Of a stretch of 32,811 nt of DNA, positions 1 through 8,710 are shown in pieces. The DNA is taken from positions 1-32,811 of the forward strand of contig DKGG01000060.1 of NCBI GenBank assembly GCA_002453155.1, in the 5' to 3' direction. How positions within the stretch are numbered: position 1 is the stretch's first letter; every line of letters starts with the position of its first letter. The notes beneath the pieces are model-generated. The model worked only from the letters and a program-made list of their open reading frames with translations, had not been told where the DNA came from and ran no database searches. The position numbers and the translations under genes were made by a program. This DNA is from Bdellovibrionaceae bacterium UBA6776. GTDB lineage: Bacteria; Bdellovibrionota; Bdellovibrionia; Bdellovibrionales; UBA1609.

Positions 1-3000
1 CGCATCCCAGTTGGTCGAGTTGTCAGTCACCGCACAATTGATCGAAGTTCCGTTGTTGTTACAAAGTCTTCCACTGGTCAATGTTCCCACTTGAGGATCT
101 GTTTCCGTGTAACTGGTCAGTGGCGCTCCAGCAAGCCCACCCAAGTACCCCCACTGAGTCGCTGAAATTGTGGTCGTTCCAATGTTTTCCAACTGATCCA
201 CCTCTCCGGTGGTCAAAGATTGCATCCGTGGATCTGTTTCCGTGTAACTGGTCAGTGGCGCTCCAGCAAGTGCTCCCAAGTATCCCCATTGAGTGGCAGT
301 AATTGTGGTCGTTCCAATGTTCTCCAACTGATCCACCTCTCCGGTGGTCAAGGATTGCATCTTTGGATCTGATTCCGAAATCGTGGCGTTTCCTGCAGCA
401 GTCAATCGTCCTTGAGCATCCACGGTAAATGTGGCCACTTGGGTGGTCGAACCATAGCTGCCTGCGGTCACCGCAGTATTCGCCAAATTCAAGGTTCCGG
501 TTGTAGAAATGGATCCGCCAGGACCGGCTCCCACATTCAATCCGGTTCCCGCAGTTATAGAAGTCACAGTTCCACTTCCACCACCACTGCCGACAAGGTC
601 CACATAGGCACCATTGTTTTCTGAAACTTTAAACTTGTTTGCAGTGGAATCGAAGTAAATGCGACCTTGCCCTGCAGGAGAAGTTGCAGGCGCAGACATT
701 CCGCGAGTGGTGAACGCTCCGTCCACATCCAGGACTGATCCTGCAGCCGTCGTTCCAATTCCAACATTTCCACTGGGAAGAATCGTCAAAGCTTCCACTG
801 CAGAACCATTGTTATAAACTCTTAAAGTCATACGCCCATCCAAGGTGCCGGCTGTGGCATCTGTTGCTGTGACGTAGATGTCCCCACCACGCTCAAAAGT
901 TCCATTGGTTTCGGTTTCAAGATTAAAGCCCAAGAGACTGGTGATTCCATCAGCTCCTGCTCCAGAGCCATTGTGAGCGATCAAGGTCATCACATTGGAT
1001 GTCCCTGCAGAAGATCCAGCATCTTCGTCTGCTCGAATTCGGCCAAGCACATGAAGCTTAGTCGAAGGAGTCGAGGTCCCCACCCCTACTTTTCCATCAG
1101 ACAAAATGGTCAGCGCAGGAGAGTTGTTGGTCTCCAAAACCAAAGAGTTCGCATCATTTGTTCCAAGAGTGGCGGTTCCTGAAAAACTGTTTCCATCTTG
1201 CGCAAAGTAATTGCTTGCGATGTCCGTCACTGCACTTGATGCAATGGCGATGTTCGTACAACTAAACTGATCGGTCACTGCCGAGTGAACCAAGGTTTGT
1301 GCGGCGGTACAGGTCAGAGGAAAAGTCGCATTTCCTGGAGTTACTGAAGATCTGATGTCGGCCACATTGATAAAGCCAGCGGCGTACTCTGTGGTTCCAT
1401 CATATTTTAAAACTTGTCCACTCGATGTGGGAGCACTGTTGTCCACTGCAGTCCCTTGAATCTGAGTCACCGTCATCGCTCCGGTATTTGCCAAAGACAC
1501 ATCTCCGCTCACGGCGACGGCGGCAGCCTGGTTCGAACCGTTACCCACCCAGATGTTGGTGTTGCTTAAACTGCTTCCAGCCACTGCTGACAATTTTCCT
1601 GAAAAACTGTCGTAATCGGTTTTGCTTAAAAGACCTGCGGTCACACCGGCTGCAGAAGCCATTGGTATGTTTAGCGTGTGAACATTGGAACTGGACGACC
1701 AGGCAGGAGCTGTGCCTGAAGTTCCCGGAGCTCCAAAACTTTGAGTGCCACCGGTCTCACCGTTTAAAGAGGAGAGACCGGAACCAGCCACTCCCAAGGT
1801 CTGCCAACCGGAACCGTTGTAATATTTCAGTTTGTTTCCATCACCACTGTCGATGGCAATGTCTCCTGCTGCAGGAGTTCCCGGAAGAGCTGATGCAGCA
1901 ACTCGGATTGGACCTTCCACATGAAGAAGTCTTCCTGGAGTTGCGGTTCCAATTCCCACATTCCCACCACTTAAAATGGTCATTGCGGGAGAGTTGTTTG
2001 TTTCAAGTTGCAAGCTTTGAGCATCATTGGTTCCAATCACAACCGTTGATCCGGTGGTGTTACCACCATTCACGATATCGCCACTTCCGCCCGCTGAAAC
2101 ATTGGCAATCTCATCCCACGTGGCTCCGTTGTCCCGGTAAATCTTCTGCGTATCGGTGGCCAAGTAAACGGCCCCTGAATTTCCAGCCAATGGCTTTGAA
2201 GCATCAGCTCCAGCCGCCATGGTCGCTACACCGCCCAAGTTTTGAACCGCATCGGTAATTCCATATCCACTGAGTGTGGTCGGATTGGTTCCCGCGGTTA
2301 CACGACCTTTTGCATCCACTGTCACTGATTTGTAAGTGCCCGCTGTAGCACCGCTGGTTGCCAAAGTCAGAGTTCCATCGTTGGCCAATGTGGCATCTCC
2401 AGACATTGCAACAGCGGCCGCTTGACCAGATCCATTCCCCACCCAAATGTTTGTATCTGCAAGTGAACTTCCCGAAACTGCTGACAACTTTCCTGAAAAA
2501 CTGTCGTAATCTGTTTTACTTAAAAGACCTGCGGTCACACCGGCGGCAGAAGCCATGGGTATATTTAAAGTGTGAACATTGGAACTGGACGACCACGCAG
2601 GAGCCGTACCCGAAGTTCCCGGAGCTCCAAAACTTTGAGTGCCACCAGTTTCACCATTTAAAGAGGAGAGACCTGAACCAGCCACTCCCAAGGTTTGCCA
2701 ACCAGAACCATTGTAATACTTCAGTTTGTTTCCATCACCACTGTCGATGGCAATATCTCCTGCCGCAGGAGTTCCTGGAAGAGCTGACGCCGCAACTCGG
2801 ATTGGACCTTCCACATGAAGAAGTCTTCCTGGAGTTGCTGTTCCAATCCCCACATTCCCACCACTTAAAATAGTCATTGCGGGAGAGTTGTTTGTTTCAA
2901 GTTGCAAGCTTTGAGCATCATTGGTTCCAATCACAACGGTTGAACCGGTGGTGTTACCACCATTCACGATATCGCCCGAACCTCCGCCGCTACCTACAAG

Positions 3001-5715
3001 ATCCACATAAGCGCCGTTGTTCTCTGACACTTTAAATTTGTTTGCTGTGGAGTCGAAGTAAATGCGCCCTTGTCCTGCCGGAGAAGTGGCTGGCACAGAC
3101 ATTCCGCGAGTGGTGAGGGCTCCGTTCACATCCAAAGCTGAAGCTGGGACGGTGGTACCAATACCTACATACCCACTTGAAAGAATACGCATCTTCTCAT
3201 CTGAGGCGCCAGAGCCACCGGCATAGATCTTAACTGGAGTCCCTGCAAACTGAGCCTTTAGTGCCAAGCCTTGAGAAGTAGAAGATTGAACAATGGCCAA
3301 ATCCGCACCCTCATTGGTGTTGCCAGAACCAGTCACGTACAAATCCAATTGCCGGTTGGAGTCATTTTCAATCCGAACTCGAGAAGAAGCAAATGTTCCT
3401 GCACTGTCATTTTCCAAGTGGATTTGACCGCCGCCGTTCACATTGGTTCGCACATGAAGTGGACTTCCTGGAGTCGCGGTCCCAATCCCCACATTGCCAC
3501 CACTTAAAATGGTCATTGCAGGAGAGTTGTTTGTTTCAAGTTGCAAGCTTTGAGCATCATTGGTTCCGATCACAACGGTTGATCCGGTGGTGTTACCTCC
3601 ATCCAAAATGTCACCCGATCCACTTGGAAGCATGGATGTGGGAATTTTTCCAGAACCATCCAGTTGAGGAATATTTCCAGACCCAGTTCCCACATCTTGA
3701 GCTGCAGCCGTTCCAAGGCCACTCACCGCAGTCGATGCAATGGCGATGTTGGTGCAAGAAAACTGATCGGTCACTGCGGAGTGAACCAAAGTTTGTGCCG
3801 CCGTACAGGTCAGGGGAAATGTCGCATTTCCAGGAGTTACTGAAGATCTGATGTCTGCCACATTGATAAATCCAGCGGCGTATTCGGTGGTTCCATCATA
3901 CTTTAAAACTTGTCCACTCAATGTGGGAGCACTCGAATTTACCGAAGTCCCACGAATCTTGGTTACACTTAAAGCACCCGTATTTGAAAGGGTGGCATCT
4001 CCAGACACAGCAACCGCTGCTGCTTGACCAGATCCATTCCCCACCCAGATGTTTGTATCAGCAAGTGAGCTTCCTGAAACTGCTGACAGCTTTCCTGAAA
4101 AACTGTCGTAATCGGTTTTACTCAAAAGACCTGCGGTCACGCCCGCAGCTGACGCCATCGGTATATTTAAGGTGTGAGTGTTTGAACTGGACGACCACCC
4201 AGGAGCTGTTCCTGAAGTTCCTGGAACGGCAAAGGTTTGAGTGCCACCAGTTTCACCGTTTAAAGAGCTTAAGCCAGAGCCTCCTCCAGAGGCGGAGATT
4301 TGAATGCCTCCTGCAGAGTGAGTAATGGTCACATTCGAACCGGCAGTGATGGATTTATTTTCCAAAGCGGTGCCCGCCGCATTCATTCCCAAAACTTGAT
4401 TGGCAGAGCCTAAAGAAGTCGGAAACATCAAAGAATAATCTGACGTCAAATCCCCGGTCGCCGGAGTCACAAGGGTGATTTTATTCGTGTTGTCAGAATC
4501 GTAAAGATCAATTTGCCGTGTCGACAAGGACGCCGACGACAAACTGCCCGTGGCCGTCACATTCCCTGAAGTTGTGATGTTCCCCGAAGTGTTGACTGCG
4601 GTCGATCCCGCAATGGTTCCAGAAGTGATGGCATCTCCTGACACTTTTCCAGCTGTGCTCAAAGTTGGAATGTCACCCTCAGACAATGAACTGTGCGCAG
4701 TCACAATTCCCTTCTGGTTGACCGTGACTTTAGGATAGGCTCCCGGAGTCACTGAACCCTGATCCGGAATCGACACGGCACCTGAGGAAACAGATAGCCC
4801 CCCAGCCACAGGAAAGCTCGCAATTCCCTTTGTGGAGTCGGTGGCATCCGCTGGAGTTCCTCCACTGGTGTCCGTGACACAGCTCAAACTGGTTCCGTCC
4901 GCCTTCAACACCTCTCCCGCTCCACAGGTGGGAAGAGAGGCTTTTGCAAATGCGGAAACATTTGGATCACTTTCCGATGTCAATGGAGTCGCTGCACTCC
5001 AGCCCCCACTTCCGTCACTCACCACCGTTTGACCCGAGGTCAGCGCAGGAAGATTGGAACCACCCAACTGCCCCGCTTTGGTGTATAAAGAAGATGTGCC
5101 ACCAACAAGTGCCAAAATCTCGTTGTATTGAGCTGTACTCAAAGCGGAAGGAGTTCCCAAAGTTCCACCGTCTTGAACTCTCAATAGAGAAGACGCGGGA
5201 AACCCGCCTACGGCATAGGACTCAATGGACATGGGAATAAAATTGATGGTTTGAACGGGAAGAGATTCCCAGCCTGCAAAACTTCCATCGTTGAAGTGAA
5301 CTCGGAACTTTCGGTTGTCTGTTGCACCCGGAGTGTAGCTGGTCCCCGCGGTACAATCAGCTGCGGAAAAAGTAAAAGCTTTGCGGTTCGAAAGGGAGTC
5401 AAAAAGATTCCATGAGTTGGAATCTTGGCGGGTGCCAGATCCATCTCCAAGGGACAAAGCAAAGGTTCCCTTTGTGGATGAAAGATCCAAGGTTTGAATT
5501 TCTTCGTACAACAGACAGTCTTCGGTTCCTGGAGTGCGAATTTGAATTTTAAATTGAACCGAACTCGAAGTGACTGGAGCTCCTGTAGGGCTCATCAAAC
5601 GACCTTGATAGGTGATTCCTGAGGCTGCATAGGAAATCTGCCCTGTCACGAAAAGCAACTGTGCTCCTGTCATTAGAGACAGATTCAAAATTCCCCTCAC
5701 AACCTTAAGATACAT
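1..5715 (-). CDS. Giant fibre-like surface protein (cell wall surface anchor / tail-fibre-like), 3' end outside window
   Basis: The minus frame is open from ATG 5715 to the left edge (1905 codons) and continues beyond it. AAGGAG lies 8 nt before the ATG. Residues 1-31 look like a signal peptide ending near SYA. A conserved head follows to about residue 170, with YQGRL, NDGSF and FIPM. The rest is low-complexity Gly/Ser/Thr/Ala fibre sequence with recurring NVGIGTATPG..LHV, GLSSLNGETGGTQ and LSKTDYDSFSGKLSAV blocks. Such architecture is known in Bdellovibrio proteins annotated as cell wall surface anchor family and resembles phage tail fibres; a C-terminal chaperone or anchor domain may lie outside the window. 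Several blocks are duplicated almost exactly. A role as an exported adhesin or prey-contact fibre is inferred. Sampled lines across the frame contain no stop, so the frame is secure; the function is not. Confidence 0.85.
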   Translation of the reverse strand, partial: MYLKVVRGILNLSLMTGAQLLFVTGQISYAASGITYQGRLMSPTGAPVTSSSVQFKIQIRTPGTEDCLLYEEIQTLDLSSTKGTFALSLGDGSGTRQDSNSWNLFDSLSNRKAFTFSAADCTAGTSYTPGATDNRKFRVHFNDGSFAGWESLPVQTINFIPMSIESYAVGGFPASSLLRVQDGGTLGTPSALSTAQYNEILALVGGTSSLYTKAGQLGGSNLPALTSGQTVVSDGSGGWSAATPLTSESDPNVSAFAKASLPTCGAGEVLKADGTSLSCVTDTSGGTPADATDSTKGIASFPVAGGLSVSSGAVSIPDQGSVTPGAYPKVTVNQKGIVTAHSSLSEGDIPTLSTAGKVSGDAITSGTIAGSTAVNTSGNITTSGNVTATGSLSSASLSTRQIDLYDSDNTNKITLVTPATGDLTSDYSLMFPTSLGSANQVLGMNAAGTALENKSITAGSNVTITHSAGGIQISASGGGSGLSSLNGETGGTQTFAVPGTSGTAPGWSSSSNTHTLNIPMASAAGVTAGLLSKTDYDSFSGKLSAVSGSSLADTNIWVGNGSGQAAAVAVSGDATLSNTGALSVTKIRGTSVNSSAPTLSGQVLKYDGTTEYAAGFINVADIRSSVTPGNATFPLTCTAAQTLVHSAVTDQFSCTNIAIASTAVSGLGTAAAQDVGTGSGNIPQLDGSGKIPTSMLPSGSGDILDGGNTTGSTVVIGTNDAQSLQLETNNSPAMTILSGGNVGIGTATPGSPLHVRTNVNGGGQIHLENDSAGTFASSRVRIENDSNRQLDLYVTGSGNTNEGADLAIVQSSTSQGLALKAQFAGTPVKIYAGGSGASDEKMRILSSGYVGIGTTVPASALDVNGALTTRGMSVPATSPAGQGRIYFDSTANKFKVSENNGAYVDLVGSGGGSGDIVNGGNTTGSTVVIGTNDAQSLQLETNNSPAMTILSGGNVGIGTATPGRLLHVEGPIRVAASALPGTPAAGDIAIDSGDGNKLKYYNGSGWQTLGVAGSGLSSLNGETGGTQSFGAPGTSGTAPAWSSSSNVHTLNIPMASAAGVTAGLLSKTDYDSFSGKLSAVSGSSLADTNIWVGNGSGQAAAVAMSGDATLANDGTLTLATSGATAGTYKSVTVDAKGRVTAGTNPTTLSGYGITDAVQNLGGVATMAAGADASKPLAGNSGAVYLATDTQKIYRDNGATWDEIANVSAGGSGDIVNGGNTTGSTVVIGTNDAQSLQLETNNSPAMTILSGGNVGIGTATPGRLLHVEGPIRVAASALPGTPAAGDIAIDSGDGNKLKYYNGSGWQTLGVAGSGLSSLNGETGGTQSFGAPGTSGTAPAWSSSSNVHTLNIPMASAAGVTAGLLSKTDYDSFSGKLSAVAGSSLSNTNIWVGNGSNQAAAVAVSGDVSLANTGAMTVTQIQGTAVDNSAPTSSGQVLKYDGTTEYAAGFINVADIRSSVTPGNATFPLTCTAAQTLVHSAVTDQFSCTNIAIASSAVTDIASNYFAQDGNSFSGTATLGTNDANSLVLETNNSPALTILSDGKVGVGTSTPSTKLHVLGRIRADEDAGSSAGTSNVMTLIAHNGSGAGADGITSLLGFNLETETNGTFERGGDIYVTATDATAGTLDGRMTLRVYNNGSAVEALTILPSGNVGIGTTAAGSVLDVDGAFTTRGMSAPATSPAGQGRIYFDSTANKFKVSENNGAYVDLVGSGGGSGTVTSITAGTGLNVGAGPGGSISTTGTLNLANTAVTAGSYGSTTQVATFTVDAQGRLTAAGNATISESDPKMQSLTTGEVDQLENIGTTTITATQWGYLGALAGAPLTSYTETDPRMQSLTTGEVDQLENIGTTTISATQWGYLGGLAGAPLTSYTETDPQVGTLTSGRLCNNNGTSINCAVTDNSTNWDA
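96..365 (-). repeat. Two tandem 135-bp (45-codon) units in the fibre gene
   Basis: Two adjacent 135-bp units (96-230 and 231-365) are nearly identical, and the next unit diverges soon after 366. Each encodes 45 residues including ETDP, MQSLTTGEVDQLENIGTTTI, QWGYLG and LAGAPLTSYT. The length is an exact multiple of three, so unit gain or loss would keep the frame. Confidence 0.9.
585..3129 (-). repeat. Third duplicated block in the fibre gene (585-726 and 2988-3129)
   Basis: A block of about 142 bp is repeated with an offset of 2403 bp (801 codons, in frame). It encodes TTRGMSVPATSPAGQGRIYF followed by DSTANKFKVSENNGAYVDLV. The copies differ at a few positions, for example SVPAT versus SAPAT. 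Confidence 0.8.
1238..3932 (-). repeat. Second duplicated block in the fibre gene (1238-1436 and 3734-3932)
   Basis: A block of about 199 bp occurs twice, offset by 2496 bp (832 codons, in frame). It encodes SGQVLKYDGTTEYAAGFINV, ADIRSSVTPGNATFPLTC and AVTDQFSCTNIAIAS. Each copy carries two cysteines, which are rare elsewhere in this fibre. Confidence 0.8.
1511..2973 (-). repeat. Direct repeat pair of about 569 bp inside the fibre gene (1511-2079 and 2405-2973)
   Basis: The two copies are offset by 894 bp (298 codons, in frame) and differ at scattered, mostly silent positions. Each encodes, in order, GGNTTGSTVVIGTNDAQ, NVGIGTATPGRLLHVEGPI, GDGNKLKYYNGSGWQTL, GLSSLNGETGGTQSF and LSKTDYDSFSGKLSAV. 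A third copy is split: its first part is near 3480-3610 and its last part near 3960-4275. This indicates recent internal duplication. Confidence 0.85.
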
Positions 5716-5772
5716 ACAGAATGCTCCTTTGAAACTTTATCGGTAGGTTCACAGGATAGGTTAAGGGGTGGG

Positions 5773-5787
5773 GTCTCAAACTGAGAC
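5773..5787. promoter_or_regulatory. Short palindrome GTCTCA-aac-TGAGAC upstream of the fibre gene
   Basis: A 6-bp inverted repeat with a 3-nt centre lies about 60 nt before the fibre start. The same arms recur as GTCTCA-acg-TGAGAC at 6069-6083, and a half site GTCTCA is at 5833. It could be an operator, but no factor is known, and the 6069 copy lies inside the relic. I could not identify a convincing promoter for the fibre gene. Confidence 0.25.
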
Positions 5788-5949
5788 AAAAGATTTCTAA
5801 AATTTTATGTTTGTGACAAATCTTGTTTCTAAGTCTCAAATTGAATTGCCAAGAATCTTATTTTGACTTGAGGGGTCCTAAAAGCGCGGAAGTCGCATAT
5901 TATATAGCTCCCGAACCTTCGACCCGTGAAAGTGGCAGAGAGAGCCCTC

Positions 5950-6090
5950 TTAGGAATGACTTCCATGACCCATCGGAATAAAACTGATCGTCTGTAAAGA
6001 AAGAGCTTCCCACTCCGTAAAGCTTCCATCATTGACGTACACTTTTAGCTCGTGAGTTGAGCTCCACTGTCTCAACGTGAGACCGTATCC
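5950..6090 (-). pseudogene. Relic of a second fibre gene head domain
   Basis: Between in-frame stops, the minus strand encodes about 45 residues containing KVYVNDGSFTEWEALSLQTI followed by SFIPM. The same region of the intact neighbour reads RVHFNDGSFAGWESLPVQTI followed by NFIPM. The match covers the end of the conserved head domain and then stops at a TAA. No start, signal peptide or fibre part is left. It is best read as a decayed paralogue or duplication scar directly upstream of the intact fibre gene. The rest of 5716-6124 holds no other gene I can support. Confidence 0.75.
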
Positions 6091-6124
6091 TTAATAGATT
6101 TCGAAGTTCGAATTTAAACGATCT

Positions 6125-6850
6125 TTATTTCTCGGCGTGGATCGCATCGAAAATCTCATGATCTTCTGGATCCATTTGGCTTTCGAGATAGGCGGCTTGC
6201 TGTTCTTCCAAGGGCGCGCCTTCTTCGACAGCCATTTCGATCACTTCTTGCACAGGAGTGGGACGAAAGGTGGGAACAGGGACCGTCTCGCCTCGAACTG
6301 CTAAGATTTGTTCCAAGTTGGTCAACACATCCCGCACCCACAATGGACCCGCATAACGAAATCCCAGATCACAAAAAGTGTGTTTGGTTTTTCGGACACG
6401 TGACCGACAGTTTTTTGCCCAAGATGCCGTCATCCAATTCGCATAAAAATTCACATATCCATTGGGGCCCTTATTTACAGCTTCCTTGGCCGACTCCACC
6501 ACTTGGCGCAAAGTTCTTCCGCCGGGAATAAAATCGTCCTTTCCATCGCAAGCCCAACTGAACTGACAACGGCGATCGCCGCGGTCGTGCCCCTGCCAGA
6601 CCACTCCACACATCGTGTTGGGGTAGTTTCGATCGAGCACTCGGGTGAGCATAGATCTTCCCGTCTCCACTTGATCGGCCCAATGGGCTGGAGTGTGACC
6701 TTTGGATTCAAAGTAAATTGAGCACACCAAACACTTTACGGGGTTCTTGTCACTGGCCTTGCAGCTCAAAGCTTTTCGAGGATTTGGAAACATGTCTGCA
6801 TTTGCAGACATCGTTGCGAATGAAAAAAGCAAAATCATAAGAGCCTTCAT
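6125..6850 (-). CDS. SleB-like cell wall hydrolase, secreted
   Basis: 241 residues with an N-terminal signal peptide (to about residue 19, ...SANA). The body matches the Hydrolase_2/SleB family: C..SIYFESKG with the candidate catalytic Glu (about residue 48), then TRVLDRNYP, CGVVWQ and CQFSWACDG. This family cleaves peptidoglycan, as in spore cortex lysis by SleB and related CwlJ-type enzymes. About 40 acidic residues follow the domain at the C-terminus. AGGAGGT lies 8 nt before ATG 6850, a strong ribosome site. It stands alone, divergent from the membrane-protein gene at 7081. A wall-remodelling or prey-wall role fits a predator but is inferred. Confidence 0.85.
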   Translation of the reverse strand: MKALMILLFSFATMSANADMFPNPRKALSCKASDKNPVKCLVCSIYFESKGHTPAHWADQVETGRSMLTRVLDRNYPNTMCGVVWQGHDRGDRRCQFSWACDGKDDFIPGGRTLRQVVESAKEAVNKGPNGYVNFYANWMTASWAKNCRSRVRKTKHTFCDLGFRYAGPLWVRDVLTNLEQILAVRGETVPVPTFRPTPVQEVIEMAVEEGAPLEEQQAAYLESQMDPEDHEIFDAIHAEK

Positions 6851-7016
6851 CTCTTGGGACCTCCTAGGTCTTCACTAAGCCCAAAAACCTTCCACCTTTT
6901 AGAGCAGCAATCCATATTCCTCTCTGAAGTGGCCCTCAAATCCAGCTGAGCCCATGCTACTTCCCCTTCTTTCATTTTTAGGAGTCTTGAGAGCGCTAAT
7001 CGTCACCCGATCTCCG

Positions 7017-7044
7017 TTGACAAAGATCAAAAAGACCATAAAAA
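7017..7044 (+). promoter_or_regulatory. Putative sigma-70 promoter for the 7081 gene
   Basis: TTGACA at 7017-7022 (perfect -35) is followed after 16 bp by TAAAAA at 7039-7044. The predicted transcript starts about 30 nt before the ATG at 7081 and includes the AGGAG ribosome site. Confidence 0.5.
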
Positions 7045-7080
7045 CAAAGGCTTCAAAACTTAACCTCCAGGAGATTCCCG

Positions 7081-7425
7081 ATGATCAGCTACGAAATCTA
7101 CAAACTGACTCACATTCTCTCATTCCTCTTCATCTTCATTGGACTGGCTGCGTACATCTATTCTCACAAAAAAATCTTTGCGCTCTTTCATGGATTGGGA
7201 CTAGCGCTTCTTTTAGTGACCGGTTTTGGGTTGCTTGCACGCTTAGGCCTTACTTCCGGAATCCCCCAATGGGTTTGGGTGAAATTGGGCGTTTGGTTTT
7301 TGGTGGGAGCCACTTACTCCGTCGCAAAACGAAAGATGCTTTCTCCGTTTTTTCAAATCACCTTGTGGATGATTTTGGCGGGCATTGCCGCATCCATGGC
7401 GATTTTCAAACCAATGCTGTTCTAA
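7081..7425 (+). CDS. Small membrane protein, possibly SirB-like
   Basis: 114 residues with four predicted membrane segments (about 8-28, 34-54, 63-83 and 92-111). AGGAG lies 7 nt before ATG 7081, and a good promoter precedes it. The layout of short helices, a histidine in the first helix (KLTHILSF) and a WVKLGVWFLVGA segment is reminiscent of SirB2-type membrane proteins, but I would not assign a function. The longer frame 6954-7457 in another phase is a shadow. It ends 16 nt before the convergent AI-2E gene. Confidence 0.75.
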   Translation: MISYEIYKLTHILSFLFIFIGLAAYIYSHKKIFALFHGLGLALLLVTGFGLLARLGLTSGIPQWVWVKLGVWFLVGATYSVAKRKMLSPFFQITLWMILAGIAASMAIFKPMLF

Positions 7426-7441
7426 ATTTTGAATTGCAAAA

Positions 7442-8710
7442 TCAAATCAGACGATAGGCTTTGAGCTGCGTGATCAGGGTGTGAACAATGGTTTTCACAA
7501 CCACCACCGTGGGAATGGTCAACACCACTCCCACCACCCCAAAGAGAAGTGAAGACGCCGAAAGCGACAAGATCACAACCAGTGGATGAAGGCTGACCGC
7601 TCGGCCCAAAACCACCGGCGCGAAGAAAATATTATCCAACACCTGAACTGTTCCGGCCACGATCAACGCCGCTACCGGAAGATGATCTAAAGTTAAAAAC
7701 GGAAGCAAGGGGTGAATATCTTCGGCAATCAGCGCGTAACTTAAAAGTGCAAGGCCACCCAGCATGGGGCCTAAAAAAGGAACGGCATTCAAAGCTCCAC
7801 ACACCATGGACAGAAGCACGGCTGCAGAAAAAGGTAGGCCAATGACCAAGCTTCCAATAAAGGTGCTCAGAGCCACCAGCAAACACTCCATGGCGGTTCC
7901 CCGCAGGTAAAGACCAATGGCTTCGTCCAGACGGTCAATCAATGTGAGAGTCAATTCAAAATAAGAATTCGGCACCAACTTCACCAGAAACCGCCGAATC
8001 TGGCCGTTGTCGAAAATTAAAAAGATAAAAACAAGGGGTGCAAGCATCCACAGTGACAGCAAATACAAGAGCTGACTGGACTGCTCTTTTTCTTTGGCTT
8101 TGTCTGGATTGATTTTTTCTTCGGTTTGAACCGCCTTCATTTCGCCGTTCTCATCAAAAGTCAAAACCGCCGAAGGTTCGCGGTAGATTTGCTCCACATT
8201 TCTGCGCCTTTGATTGGCCATATAATACTCGTAGTAACGGTCCGATATGCGCTGCTTTTTTTTCAAATGGCTCAGACGAAACTTTTCCACCTTGTCTTGT
8301 TCGTAAGGGGTGATCTCGAGCAACGAGCTGACCGACTGAAAGGCCGGTGCGATTTCTTTCCCGATGGAGCTTAAAAAGCTGCTTTGTGTGTCGATGAAAA
8401 TCTCGCTGTATTTTTTGTGAAGACGGTAATCCAAGCGGATTTTCAGTTCGATCTTTTCTTTTTCGCTGGGAAGAAAACTCTTCACCTTAAAAAAGACCAA
8501 AGTCGAAGCGATCAAAATAAATCCAAAAGCCAAAAACACACCCACTTCATGGGGAAGCCAGGAAAAGTGAAACTTTGCCTTTAAGGGACGAAACACATAG
8601 GCAAAAACCACTCCCACCAGAACCGGTGGAATCAAAACCGAAACGGACCAAACCAAAGTGAGAGCGAGGGCAATGGCTCCAAGCACAAAAAAGACTTGAA
8701 GCTTTCTCAT
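7442..8710 (-). CDS. AI-2E family transporter (PerM-like permease)
   Basis: 422 residues. Two N-terminal membrane segments are followed by a charged, probably periplasmic loop (about residues 80-225), then by membrane segments with the family pattern GSLVIGLPFSAAVLLSMVCG, NAVPFLGPMLG and SLHPLVVILSLSAS. This family includes TqsA and PerM; real substrates range from AI-2 to ions, so the substrate here is unknown. Its ATG overlaps the TAA of the upstream gene by one base (TAATG), so the two are probably translationally coupled. The loop, at roughly 145 residues, is long for the family. Confidence 0.85.
   Translation of the reverse strand: MRKLQVFFVLGAIALALTLVWSVSVLIPPVLVGVVFAYVFRPLKAKFHFSWLPHEVGVFLAFGFILIASTLVFFKVKSFLPSEKEKIELKIRLDYRLHKKYSEIFIDTQSSFLSSIGKEIAPAFQSVSSLLEITPYEQDKVEKFRLSHLKKKQRISDRYYEYYMANQRRRNVEQIYREPSAVLTFDENGEMKAVQTEEKINPDKAKEKEQSSQLLYLLSLWMLAPLVFIFLIFDNGQIRRFLVKLVPNSYFELTLTLIDRLDEAIGLYLRGTAMECLLVALSTFIGSLVIGLPFSAAVLLSMVCGALNAVPFLGPMLGGLALLSYALIAEDIHPLLPFLTLDHLPVAALIVAGTVQVLDNIFFAPVVLGRAVSLHPLVVILSLSASSLLFGVVGVVLTIPTVVVVKTIVHTLITQLKAYRLI

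Noticed and set aside
1425..2258. 277-codon plus-strand frame (and similar ones at 2358-2873, 3393-3851 and 3921-4325)
   Set aside because: These are mirror frames of the repeated fibre coding sequence; they recur because the underlying repeat recurs, have unnatural Arg/His/Leu-rich composition and no ribosome site.
1..5715. Prophage tail region
   Set aside because: The fibre has a signal peptide and no capsid, portal, terminase or tail-assembly genes lie beside it, so an exported surface fibre fits better.
6954..7457. 167-codon plus frame overlapping the small membrane protein
   Set aside because: It has no ribosome site, starts before the promoter and covers the better-supported membrane-protein gene in another phase.
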